Shown piece by piece: positions 1-5,599 of a stretch of DNA of 6,667 nt. The notes under the pieces are model-generated. The model was not told the DNA's origin, ran no database searches, and was given only the letters and a program-made list of their open reading frames with translations. Every line of letters begins with the position of its first letter. Position 1 is the stretch's first letter. Where the stretch lies: the NCBI GenBank assembly GCA_011523485.1, contig WTGR01000457.1, forward strand, positions 1 through 6,667, in the 5' to 3' direction. The translations under genes and the position numbers were made by a program. The stretch is from Acidobacteriota bacterium. Lineage in GTDB: Bacteria; Acidobacteriota; Vicinamibacteria; Vicinamibacterales; UBA8438.

Positions 1-43
1 TTTCCCTTAATCGTCGGGCGCGAGACCGGCCCCCTTCTTCGTC

Positions 44-66
44 ATGGCCGCACTTGATGCGGCCAT
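44..66. repeat. Hairpin 1 of the composite repeat
   Basis: Perfect 9-bp stem ATGGCCGCA (44-52) and TGCGGCCAT (58-66) around a 5-nt loop CTTGA. No T-tract follows, so it does not look like a classical intrinsic terminator. Confidence 0.8.
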
Positions 67-107
67 CCATGTGTTTGCCCGGCGTTCGATGTGTCTGGTT
101 GAAGGAG

Positions 108-148
108 ATGCGCGGATACCCGGATCGAGTCCGGGCATGTCCGCGCAT
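108..148. repeat. Hairpin 2 of the composite repeat
   Basis: The outer arms ATGCGCGGATA (108-118) and TGTCCGCGCAT (138-148) pair with one G-T wobble. The inner arms CCCGGA (119-124) and TCCGGG (130-135) are perfect around loop TCGAG. The right arm has two unpaired bases (136-137). The result is a long 41-nt imperfect palindrome. Confidence 0.8.
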
Positions 149-268
149 GACGAAGCAGGAGTTGGCCGAGAGGAATACCCGGAGTGCGAGCCGGGACGGC
201 GCCTCATCGTGCGGGACGCTGGTACCGGGTTCCTCCCGCCGCTAAATTGGGCGCATAGACCGGCTATC

Positions 269-274
269 GGAGAG
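269..274 (+). promoter_or_regulatory. Ribosome binding site for the dioxygenase gene
   Basis: GGAGAG lies 5 nt before the ATG at 280 and supports that start. The rest of 156-279 has no convincing promoter; TAAATT at 243-248 is at best a weak -10-like match without a good -35. I see no gene in 156-279. Confidence 0.6.
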
Positions 275-279
275 CCGCC

Positions 280-1230
280 ATGCGATTGAGCGAAGATCAG
301 GTCGCACAATACTTCGAGGACGGATTTCTCATCGTCGAGGACGTGTTCACGCAGGACGAGCTGCGGCCCGTCATGGACGAGTTCGAGGACATCGTCGACG
401 AATGGGCCGAGCGGCTCTACGCTGCGGGCAAGATCGAGAACAAGCACGAGGGCGAAGACCTCTACACCCGGCTCGCGTCGCTGGAGAAGGAATGGTCGGG
501 CATCGCGCCGCTCATCCACAACCGCGAGCAGACCAGGCCCAGGCTCGCCGGGCTCTGGTCGTCCGACAACCTCCTGGACATGGTCGAGCAGTTCATCGGG
601 CCCGACATCTCCGGCCACCCCGTGAGCGTCGTCCGGACCAAGACCCCCAACACGCCGCTGATGACGGTGCCCTGGCACCAGGATGCCGCCTACTTCGAGG
701 AGGGCGCCGAGAAGACGCTGCAGCCGACGGCCTGGATCCCGTTCACCGACGTCAGCGAGAAGAACGGCACGCTCCAGGTCATCCGCGGCTCGCACAAGCC
801 GGGCACGGTCTTCCCGCACCGTCCGGAGAAGGAGACCGCCCACGCGGAGTCCTGGTACCTCTATATCGAGGAGGAGGACCTGCCGCCGGGCGAGCGGGTC
901 GTCTGCGAGATGAAGATGGGCTCGATGCTGTGGCACCGCAACAACCTGGTCCACCGCTCGACCGAGAACACGTCAGACAGGGTGCGCTGGAGCGTGGACA
1001 TCCGCTACCAGAACCCGGGCAAGCCCACGGGGCTCGGCGCGATCGAGCTCGCGCCGATGAGGAAGGCGGACGATCCCTCCTACCGGCTGGACTGGGAGGC
1101 GTGGATGGCGCACCAGGCCGGCGGCATCCAGAGCTATCGCAAGCTTGACGAGGACGACTTCGATTACTCGCCCCAGGGACCCTGGCTCGATCGCTGGCAG
1201 AACTACCGGGCCGCCTCAGCCGCCAGCTAG
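280..1230 (+). CDS. Phytanoyl-CoA dioxygenase (PhyH) family Fe(II)/2-oxoglutarate oxygenase
   Basis: This is a 316-residue cytoplasmic protein with no signal peptide or membrane segment, a normal length for bacterial PhyH-family oxygenases. These enzymes use Fe(II), O2 and 2-oxoglutarate to hydroxylate small molecules. The facial triad is visible: H133 and D135 in VPWHQDAAYF, and H225 in NNLVHRSTEN. R235, ten residues after the distal His, is the probable 2-oxoglutarate-binding Arg. The stretch WIPFTDVSEKNGTLQVIRGSH (150-171) is the typical core strand and turn preceding the distal His, with N162-G163-T164 matching the family's NGxL-like turn. The N-terminal segment (YFEDGFLIVEDVFTQDEL, 11-28) is the usual family opening. 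The start has a good ribosome binding site. It appears monocistronic, since a transposase relic and a separate promoter lie between it and the next gene. The family is secure but the substrate is unknown; this broad family includes many secondary-metabolite hydroxylases, so true phytanoyl-CoA activity should not be assumed. Confidence 0.9.
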   Translation: MRLSEDQVAQYFEDGFLIVEDVFTQDELRPVMDEFEDIVDEWAERLYAAGKIENKHEGEDLYTRLASLEKEWSGIAPLIHNREQTRPRLAGLWSSDNLLDMVEQFIGPDISGHPVSVVRTKTPNTPLMTVPWHQDAAYFEEGAEKTLQPTAWIPFTDVSEKNGTLQVIRGSHKPGTVFPHRPEKETAHAESWYLYIEEEDLPPGERVVCEMKMGSMLWHRNNLVHRSTENTSDRVRWSVDIRYQNPGKPTGLGAIELAPMRKADDPSYRLDWEAWMAHQAGGIQSYRKLDEDDFDYSPQGPWLDRWQNYRAASAAS

Positions 1231-1267
1231 GGCGCTGTTTCGCAAGCAACTAACCGAGACGCTGGGC

Positions 1268-1402
1268 CTGAGGCGCGGCCGCTTTGCCGAGTGGCGTCTT
1301 GCGGGGCTCCTGGGCGGGCCTCGGCCCGGTGCGCCGCGATGGAGCTGCGACGACAGGATCGCCGAGGCGGTGACGCGGACGCTGCAAACGGTGCCCGCTG
1401 AC
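1268..1402 (+). pseudogene. Decayed IS630-family transposase fragment (helix-turn-helix region)
   Basis: In the frame with codons starting at 1268, the translation contains RFAEWRLAGLL, then GPRPGAPR, then DDRIAEAVTRTLQTVPAD. This matches the order and spacing of the conserved N-terminal region of IS630-type (Tc1/mariner superfamily) transposases: a KWRRRFAxxRLxGLxDxPRPGAPR block, then an xIxxVxxxTLxxxPxDATHWSxR block. The resemblance stops at D (1400-1402): the expected ATHWS-like continuation is missing, and no DDE catalytic domain or start codon is present. It is therefore a short relic, not a functional gene. It fills most of the 263-nt gap between the dioxygenase and GST genes. The assignment rests on recalled family motifs; chance similarity of this length in a single frame seems unlikely. 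Confidence 0.6.
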
Positions 1403-1425
1403 CCGCCGGTCACGACCGCCCGCCA

Positions 1426-1453
1426 TTGCCGGTACAGAGCGCGGCGCTATAGT
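1426..1453 (+). promoter_or_regulatory. Putative sigma-70-type promoter of the GST-like gene
   Basis: TTGCCG (1426-1431) and TATAGT (1448-1453) are separated by 16 nt; the -10 matches the consensus at 5 of 6 positions and the -35 at 4 of 6. The -10 sits in the loop of a perfect 7-bp inverted repeat, GCGGCGC (1441-1447) and GCGCCGC (1454-1460). Transcription would start near 1460, about 34 nt before the ATG at 1494. Predicted from sequence only. Confidence 0.5.
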
Positions 1454-1493
1454 GCGCCGCCCCAAGTTTCTCGGAACGCAGCTGCGTCACGCC

Positions 1494-2153
1494 ATGAGCG
1501 ACCTCACCCTGGTCATCGGCAACAAGAATTACTCGTCCTGGTCGCTTCGCCCCTGGCTTGCGCTCCGCCACGCCGGCATCCCGTTCCACGAGCGGCTGCT
1601 TCTGCTGTTCGACGAGAACTGGAAGGAGGCCATCGCCGCCGTCTCGCCGTCCGGGCGCGTGCCGGTGCTGCTGCACGGCGAGCGCACCGTCTGGGAGACC
1701 CTGGCGATCGTCGAATACGCCAACGAGCTGTTCCCGGACGCCGGGCTCTGGCCCGAGGACCGCGAGGCCCGCGCCACGGCCCGCGCGGTGGCCAACGAGA
1801 TGCACGCGGGCTTCTCCGCGCTGCGCAACCACATGCCCATGAACCTGCGGCGTACCGACCTCAAGGGCCGGGGCCGCGGGCCTGGGGTCGAGGGCGACAT
1901 CGCCCGCATCTGCGAGATCTGGCGCGACTGCCGCAGCCGTTACGGCGCCGGCGGCAACTTCCTGTTCGGCGCCTTCTGCGCGGCCGACGCCATGTATGCG
2001 CCGGTCGTCACCCGGCTCGATACCTACGGGGTCGACCTCGACGAGACCTGCGCCGCCTATAGCCGCGCCGTGCTCACCCTGCCGGCCTTCGTCGAGTGGC
2101 GCGAGGCGGCGCTGCAGGAACCCTGGATCGTCCCCGAAGACGAGCTCGACTGA
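1494..2153 (+). CDS. Glutathione S-transferase family protein
   Basis: This 219-residue cytoplasmic protein has a GST thioredoxin-like N-terminal domain (about 1-82) and an all-helical C-terminal domain (about 88-215). The opening TLVIGNKNYSSWSLRPWLAL (5-24) is characteristic of an uncharacterised bacterial GST subgroup, with Ser14, Ser15 and Ser17 as candidate thiol-activating residues. The cis-Pro is P57 in GRVPVL, and E68-T69 (VWETLAIVEYA) takes the place of the usual Glu-Ser glutathione-binding pair. In the C-terminal domain, GAFCAADAMYAPV carries the conserved helix-capping Asp (D165). The ATG at 1494 is preferred over an in-frame GTG at 1452 because the family starts just before the first beta strand, and the GTG overlaps the predicted -10. 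The Shine-Dalgarno signal is weak. The gene has its own predicted promoter. Likely a glutathione-dependent detoxification enzyme or peroxidase; the substrate is unknown. Confidence 0.88.
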   Translation: MSDLTLVIGNKNYSSWSLRPWLALRHAGIPFHERLLLLFDENWKEAIAAVSPSGRVPVLLHGERTVWETLAIVEYANELFPDAGLWPEDREARATARAVANEMHAGFSALRNHMPMNLRRTDLKGRGRGPGVEGDIARICEIWRDCRSRYGAGGNFLFGAFCAADAMYAPVVTRLDTYGVDLDETCAAYSRAVLTLPAFVEWREAALQEPWIVPEDELD

Positions 2154-2159
2154 AGGCTG

Positions 2160-2182
2160 GCGGGCGCCGCTTAGGCACCCGC
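2160..2182 (+). terminator. Weak hairpin after the GST gene
   Basis: GCGGG (2160-2164) pairs with CCCGC (2178-2182), and GCC (2166-2168) pairs with GGC (2174-2176), with one C-A mismatch between them. It begins 6 nt after the stop codon. No T-tract follows, so it is only a candidate transcript-end structure. Confidence 0.25.
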
Positions 2183-2202
2183 TGCAGGCGCTTCTCGGTT
2201 GC

Positions 2203-2236
2203 TTGACGGCGTTCGCTGTTTATGCGTACATATAAT
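2203..2236 (+). promoter_or_regulatory. Putative promoter of the toxin-antitoxin operon
   Basis: TTGACG (2203-2208) is a good -35 and TATAAT (2231-2236) is a perfect -10, but their 22-nt spacing is too wide. A TACATA at 2227-2232 would give 18 nt with a poorer -10. The whole 2217-2250 stretch is strikingly A+T-rich for this window, consistent with an easily melted, regulated promoter just upstream of the ATG at 2265. Confidence 0.5.
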
Positions 2237-2243
2237 ATATACG
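2225..2243. promoter_or_regulatory. 19-bp palindromic operator candidate
   Basis: CGTACATATAATATATACG reads nearly the same on both strands: around the central base there is one mismatched pair (positions 5 and 15). It contains the TATAAT box, so a bound repressor would block the promoter. Phd/YefM antitoxins, alone or with toxin, typically repress their own operon through short AT-rich palindromes, making this the natural site for the product of the gene at 2265. Further CGTA cores occur at 2242-2245 and 2258-2261. Confidence 0.5.
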
Positions 2244-2264
2244 TAATATTCTGGGGCGCGTATC

Positions 2265-2507
2265 ATGGGCAAGACAATCGCGGCGGCCGCGTTTCAGGCG
2301 AAATGCCTCCGCATTATCAATGAGATGCGAGAGGATGGCGAGCCGGTGACAATCACCAATCGCGGCAAACCGGTCGCCGTGTTGTCGCCGGTGCCGCCGG
2401 GACAGGCGAGTCAATCGATCATCGGAGCGATGAAGGGATCGGTGCTGGCCTACGACGACCCCTTCAGGCCCGCCGCCGACCCCGCCGACTGGAACGCTGT
2501 GCGGTGA
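2265..2507 (+). CDS. Phd/YefM family type II antitoxin
   Basis: This 80-residue protein has the family's normal size. The N-terminal half is the DNA-binding fold: AAAFQAKCLRIINEM (7-21), corresponding to the usual xxAEFKAKCLxLLDEV helix, followed by EPVTITNRGKPVAVLSP (26-42), the strand-turn-strand signature of Phd/YefM proteins. The C-terminal tail (about 50-80, including IIGAMKGSV and DPADWNAVR) is the region that in this family folds onto and blocks the toxin. It probably neutralises the PIN toxin encoded immediately downstream and autorepresses the operon. The ATG at 2265 is preceded by a modest GGGGCG ribosome binding site (2253-2258). Its stop codon overlaps the start of the toxin gene (GTGA, 2504-2507), indicating translational coupling. 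The family call is firm; the operator role is inferred. Confidence 0.9.
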   Translation: MGKTIAAAAFQAKCLRIINEMREDGEPVTITNRGKPVAVLSPVPPGQASQSIIGAMKGSVLAYDDPFRPAADPADWNAVR

Positions 2508-2917
2508 TCGTGCTCGACACGCATGCGTTGATCTGGGCCATAGAGGACGAACGGCGGCTCGGCGCCGACGCACGCGCCAAGATCACCGCGGCGGAGCAAG
2601 CGGACGGTATAGGCATCTCCGCCATCACGCCATGGGAGATCGCCCTGCTGACCGAGAAGGGCCGCCTCAGGCTCTCACACGAGGTCCGAGAGTGGATCAT
2701 GGCGGTGCTGGCCCTGCCGGGGATCGAACTGCTTCCAATCGAACCCGCGATCGCCATCGAGAGCGTCCGGCTGCCGGGCGCATTCCATGCCGATCCGGCG
2801 GATCGCTTCATTGTCGCAACCGCCCGCCATTACGGCGCCCCCCTGCTCACCGCCGATTACGCCATCCTGACCTACGCCGCAGGCGGCCACGTGCAGACGA
2901 TCGACGCCCTTCAATAG
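2504..2917 (+). CDS. VapC-like PIN-domain toxin (ribonuclease)
   Basis: This 137-residue single PIN domain starts at GTG inside the antitoxin stop codon. The acidic metal-binding residues are all present: D5 in VLDTHALIW, E45 in ITPWEIALL, D97 and D100 in HADPADRFIVATA, and D118 in LLTAD. The toxin should therefore be catalytically intact as a Mg2+/Mn2+-dependent RNase that cleaves tRNA or other RNA to arrest growth when the antitoxin is degraded. The LDTHALIW opening and HADPADRFIVATARHYGAPLLTAD block are typical of the PIN toxins paired with Phd/YefM-type antitoxins. No alternative Met start gives a complete first beta strand, which supports the GTG. It ends 24 nt before the convergent amidohydrolase gene, and no strong terminator is seen in that gap. 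The RNA target cannot be predicted from sequence. Confidence 0.92.
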   Translation: MIVLDTHALIWAIEDERRLGADARAKITAAEQADGIGISAITPWEIALLTEKGRLRLSHEVREWIMAVLALPGIELLPIEPAIAIESVRLPGAFHADPADRFIVATARHYGAPLLTADYAILTYAAGGHVQTIDALQ

Positions 2918-2941
2918 AAGATTCCGCGCAAACGCGACCGG

Positions 2942-4129
2942 CTACGACAAATCGAAGGCCGGGACCTCGCAGCGGGCGACGGCGACCTTGCGCGTGGTGG
3001 GCGGGGTGTTGCGGCTGCGGCCGACGAAGCGGGGGATGCCGTCGGTGATGACGGCACCGATGGCGACCGGGTCGCCGTTGCTCATGGTCGAGAGCGCATC
3101 CGGCTTGGTGGCGCCGAGCGGGGCGTCGACGATGACCACGTCCGCATCCCGCCCCGGCCGGAGGAAACCGCTGTTGAGGCCGTAGATCTCCGCCACGTTG
3201 CCGGTCGACGCGGCGATCGTCCAGGTCGGATCTAAGCCCGCGAGCGAGGCGATGTGGACCATGGTGTAGATCATGCCGAGCGGCATGACGCCGCTGCCGG
3301 TGGGCGTGTCGGTCGCGATCAGGAAGCGGTCGAAGGCGTCGTGCTTGCGCGCCATCTCGGCGCAGAGCAGCGTGGTCCGCAGGTTGCCGGCGGTGCAGAC
3401 CTGCATGGCGATCCCGGTCTCCGCCGCCACCTGCTCGAAGTAGCGGTCCTCGATGGCGACCGGCCCGCCGTTGATGTGGAAGGAGACCGTGGGGTCGATG
3501 GCGATCAGGTCCGCGCCGGTGATGGGGAATGAGCCGGGGATCGAGGCGCCGCCGGTGTGCAGCGTCGTGAGCAGCCCCGCGTCTCTCGCATCCCGCACCA
3601 GGGCCACGTAGTCGCGCGCGGTCTCCACCGCGCCGAAGCCGGCCTTGGCGAGCCAGACGCCGTCGCGGTGCACGTCGTCGAAATCCGCGCGGGTGAGGCC
3701 GGGCTCCAGGATGATGGAGCCGCCGTGCACGCGCATGCCGCCGGGCCGGTAGTGCTCGAAGCACTTGAAGGCCGCGACCGCCAGTGCCTTGACCCCGGCC
3801 GGGTCCGTCGGCCGGCCCGGCACGTGCACCTCGGAGGCGGAGATCGCCGTGGTGGTGCCGCCGTGGACGTAGCTCGTGAGGTAGCCCACGGTGTTCTGGC
3901 GCGGCGTGAAGTCGCCGAAGGTGACGTGGACCTGGGAGTCGATCAGCCCCGGGATCGCCGTCGCCCCGCCGGCGTCGATCACCACGTCGCAACCGTCGAG
4001 GGCGGCGGGCGGCACCTCGCCCACGGCTTCCAGCAGGCCGTCGGCGGCGACCAGCGCGTCGCCTTCGACGAAGGGCTTGCGCCAGTCGCCGGAGACGATG
4101 GCGCCGAGATTGACGATCCCGACCCTCAC
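2942..4129 (-). CDS. Enamidase-like amidohydrolase with altered metal site
   Basis: This is a 395-residue metal-dependent amidohydrolase (TIM barrel about 58-330, with a beta-sandwich from both termini). It closely resembles enamidase of anaerobic nicotinate catabolism (6-oxo-1,4,5,6-tetrahydronicotinate hydrolase): IVSGDWRKP (11-19), VPGRPTDPAGVKALA (103-117), MRVHGGSIILEPGLT (132-146), HTGGASIPGS (191-200), FHINGGP (217-223) and RSRNTPP (371-377). Metal ligands H68, H191, H218 and D274 (ATDTPTGSG) are kept. However, the first His of the HxH motif is Gln: IDSQVHV, Q66. Where enamidase has a bridging Glu (GEVGLG-like), this protein has AKAGFG, with K162. It may hydrolyse a cyclic amide or enamide, possibly with an atypical metal centre, or be non-hydrolytic. 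The start is GTG, overlapping the upstream stop by 4 nt, with GAGGA 12 nt upstream. Last gene of the operon. The family is firm; the substrate is unknown. Confidence 0.85.
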   Translation of the reverse strand: MRVGIVNLGAIVSGDWRKPFVEGDALVAADGLLEAVGEVPPAALDGCDVVIDAGGATAIPGLIDSQVHVTFGDFTPRQNTVGYLTSYVHGGTTTAISASEVHVPGRPTDPAGVKALAVAAFKCFEHYRPGGMRVHGGSIILEPGLTRADFDDVHRDGVWLAKAGFGAVETARDYVALVRDARDAGLLTTLHTGGASIPGSFPITGADLIAIDPTVSFHINGGPVAIEDRYFEQVAAETGIAMQVCTAGNLRTTLLCAEMARKHDAFDRFLIATDTPTGSGVMPLGMIYTMVHIASLAGLDPTWTIAASTGNVAEIYGLNSGFLRPGRDADVVIVDAPLGATKPDALSTMSNGDPVAIGAVITDGIPRFVGRSRNTPPTTRKVAVARCEVPAFDLS

Positions 4130-5592
4130 GGGTCGCGGCGGTCCTCGTTGCCGGCCATCAGCCCCTCAAGGATGCGGTCCGCATCGGCCCAGTCGTAGCG
4201 CCTGAAGCAATGTGCGGTGGTGACGAACTTGGCGCCTGCGTAGAACATCTCGTACTGGGTGTGGCGGCCGGCGAACTCGGAGCCCACCGCGTCCCAGGCG
4301 AGCTTCATCAGCGCCATCCGCTCGGCGGCGCCTTCGCCGGGCCGCGCCGAGACCTGCGTGCGCTCGAAGAGGGGCGCGATGTCCGGATTCTCCAAGTCCG
4401 CCGCCGAGGACGGCAGCATGATCAGGCCGCCGCCGGCGAGCGAGCGGACCCCGTCGATCAGGCGCGGATAGAGGGCCTGGGTCTGCACCTGGGCTGCGTA
4501 CATCATGCTCGTGTTCGGCACGTAGTAGTCTCCCGCCATGCCGCCCGCGCTCTCCATGCCGTAGAGCAGCCCCTCCACGGCCGCGACCTCGGCCGCCATC
4601 TCGCCGAGCTGCCCCATCACCGGCGGCATCCTGGCGGTGCCGATGGTCTCGGCGATGCGCCGCGCCAGCGCCACCAGGAACTTGAGCTTCACCACCAGGC
4701 GGATCTGCGACTGGTAGTTCTGGAAGGCGTGCCCCGGCGTGTCGTGGAACTGCGCCCGGCACATGTCGGTATCGCCGTAGACGAAGATCCGCTCCCACGG
4801 CACCTTCACGTCCTCGAAGTAGACGATGGAATCGTTCTCGTCGAAGCGGTGGGAGAGGGGATAGTCCCAGGGGCTGGTGGCGCTCGCCTCGTAGCTCCTG
4901 CGCGAGAGCACCTTGAGGCCGCGTGTAGCGAGCGGCAGAGCGAAGGAGATGGCGAAGCGCTCCTCCCCCGGTTGCAGCGGCTGCAGGTTCGCGACCAGAA
5001 TCTCCTCGGCCATGATCGAGCCGGTGCCGAGCATTTTGGCGCCCCGCACCGTGACCCCCTCCGCGTCCTCGTCGACGACCCGCATGGTCATCTCTTCGCT
5101 CGGCTGCTCGCCCCAGGCCTTGGAGCGGTCGCCCTGCGGGTTGACGATGACGTAGCTGAGGTAGAGGTCGTTGTCGCGCGCATACGCGTAGTAGTCGCGG
5201 AGCGCCTGGGCGTAGCGCGCGCCGTGGCGCTCGAAAACCTCGATCCCCATCGCCTGGCCGGCGATCGACGAAGCCAGATGGTCGGGCGAGCGCCCCAGGT
5301 AGCCCGCGTGCAGCTCGGCCCAGGCGGTGAGCGCCTCGCGCCGCGCGACCAGCTCGTCGTAGCTGCGCGGCATCTGCCAGGCGCGGTTCGCGCGTCGCCC
5401 GGTCCCGGTCTCAAAGGTCATGCGCTCGACGTTCTCAGGCGCGGCCTGGAAGTCGTAGAGCGCCGCGGCCGAGCGGCAGGCGGAGGCGAACGCCGGGTGG
5501 TCGGCGACGCGCGCGATCAGCTCGCCTTCGAGATAGACCGCCCGGTCCTCGTCGAGCGCACGCAGGTGCGCGGCGCCATTCTTCACGTACAT
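4126..5592 (-). CDS. HpaB-family FADH2-dependent monooxygenase (oxygenase component)
   Basis: This 488-residue soluble protein is full length for the 4-hydroxyphenylacetate 3-monooxygenase (HpaB/PvcC) family, with acyl-CoA-dehydrogenase-like fold and N-terminal domain (about 1-145), beta domain (about 146-270) and C-terminal helical domain (about 280-480). Motifs include GYLGRSPDH (97-105), YVIVNPQGDRSK (147-158), GAKMLGTGS (184-192) and SLAGGGLIMLPSS (384-396). Such enzymes take reduced FAD from a separate reductase, form a C4a-hydroperoxyflavin and hydroxylate phenolic or related rings. The pocket Arg is kept (R101), but the usual Tyr of RxPDY is His105 and the usual His before IVNP is Tyr147. 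The Fe-S cysteines of the related 4-hydroxybutyryl-CoA dehydratases are absent, arguing for oxygenase rather than dehydratase. It is middle gene of the operon, 7 nt after the LLM gene, with a poor Shine-Dalgarno and probable coupling. It may act on a substrate other than a simple phenol. Confidence 0.87.
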   Translation of the reverse strand: MYVKNGAAHLRALDEDRAVYLEGELIARVADHPAFASACRSAAALYDFQAAPENVERMTFETGTGRRANRAWQMPRSYDELVARREALTAWAELHAGYLGRSPDHLASSIAGQAMGIEVFERHGARYAQALRDYYAYARDNDLYLSYVIVNPQGDRSKAWGEQPSEEMTMRVVDEDAEGVTVRGAKMLGTGSIMAEEILVANLQPLQPGEERFAISFALPLATRGLKVLSRRSYEASATSPWDYPLSHRFDENDSIVYFEDVKVPWERIFVYGDTDMCRAQFHDTPGHAFQNYQSQIRLVVKLKFLVALARRIAETIGTARMPPVMGQLGEMAAEVAAVEGLLYGMESAGGMAGDYYVPNTSMMYAAQVQTQALYPRLIDGVRSLAGGGLIMLPSSAADLENPDIAPLFERTQVSARPGEGAAERMALMKLAWDAVGSEFAGRHTQYEMFYAGAKFVTTAHCFRRYDWADADRILEGLMAGNEDRRDP

Positions 5593-5599
5593 CGGTCGA

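Larger units (their letters stand above)
37..155. repeat. Composite palindromic repeat (REP/MITE-like) with 10-bp inverted ends
   Basis: The element is bounded by perfect 10-bp inverted repeats, CTTCGTCATG at 37-46 and CATGACGAAG at 146-155. It contains two separate hairpins (44-66 and 108-148) joined by a 41-bp linker. The layout and core words (GTCATGGCC, GGCCATCCA, CCCGGATCGAGTCCGGGCATG-like) resemble the dispersed intergenic palindromic repeats known from Rhizobiales and relatives, which often give spurious translated peptides such as PGSSPGM. A spurious plus-strand frame at 44-289 indeed contains that peptide. I see no obvious target-site duplication and no coding capacity. It could act as a nonautonomous mobile repeat or a transcript-end structure for a gene left of the window. 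The structure is seen directly; the family assignment rests on memory of the motif. Confidence 0.7.

Noticed and set aside
44..289. 81-residue plus-strand frame before the dioxygenase
   Set aside because: It translates the palindromic repeat itself (the PGSSPGM-type peptide typical of such repeats) and overlaps the ribosome binding site and start of the dioxygenase gene.
7..954. 315-residue open frame on the minus strand
   Set aside because: It is antisense to the dioxygenase gene and runs through the palindromic repeat. It has low-complexity Val/Leu/Arg/Asp-rich composition and no known motif.
1452..1493. GTG at 1452 as an alternative start for the GST gene, adding 14 residues
   Set aside because: It overlaps the predicted -10 box, and family members begin right before the TLVIGNKNYSSWS strand, which fits the ATG at 1494.
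1145..2062. 305-residue plus-strand frame spanning the dioxygenase end, the gap and the GST gene
   Set aside because: Only its middle (about 1268-1402) resembles a protein, the IS630 relic. The flanks are shadows of the two real genes, so it is not one gene.
2924..2936. Small CGCG-CAAA-CGCG hairpin between the convergent toxin and amidohydrolase genes
   Set aside because: The 4-bp stem is too short and no T-tract follows on either strand, so it is not a credible bidirectional terminator.
2847..3992. 381-residue minus-strand frame overlapping the amidohydrolase
   Set aside because: It is the shifted frame of the amidohydrolase gene, with extreme Arg/His/Gly/Pro content and no conserved blocks; it also runs into the opposite-strand toxin gene.
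4126..5592. Assignment of the HpaB-like gene as a 4-hydroxybutyryl-CoA dehydratase
   Set aside because: The Fe-S cluster cysteines of that branch are missing; R101 and H105 occupy the region where the first two cysteines would lie.
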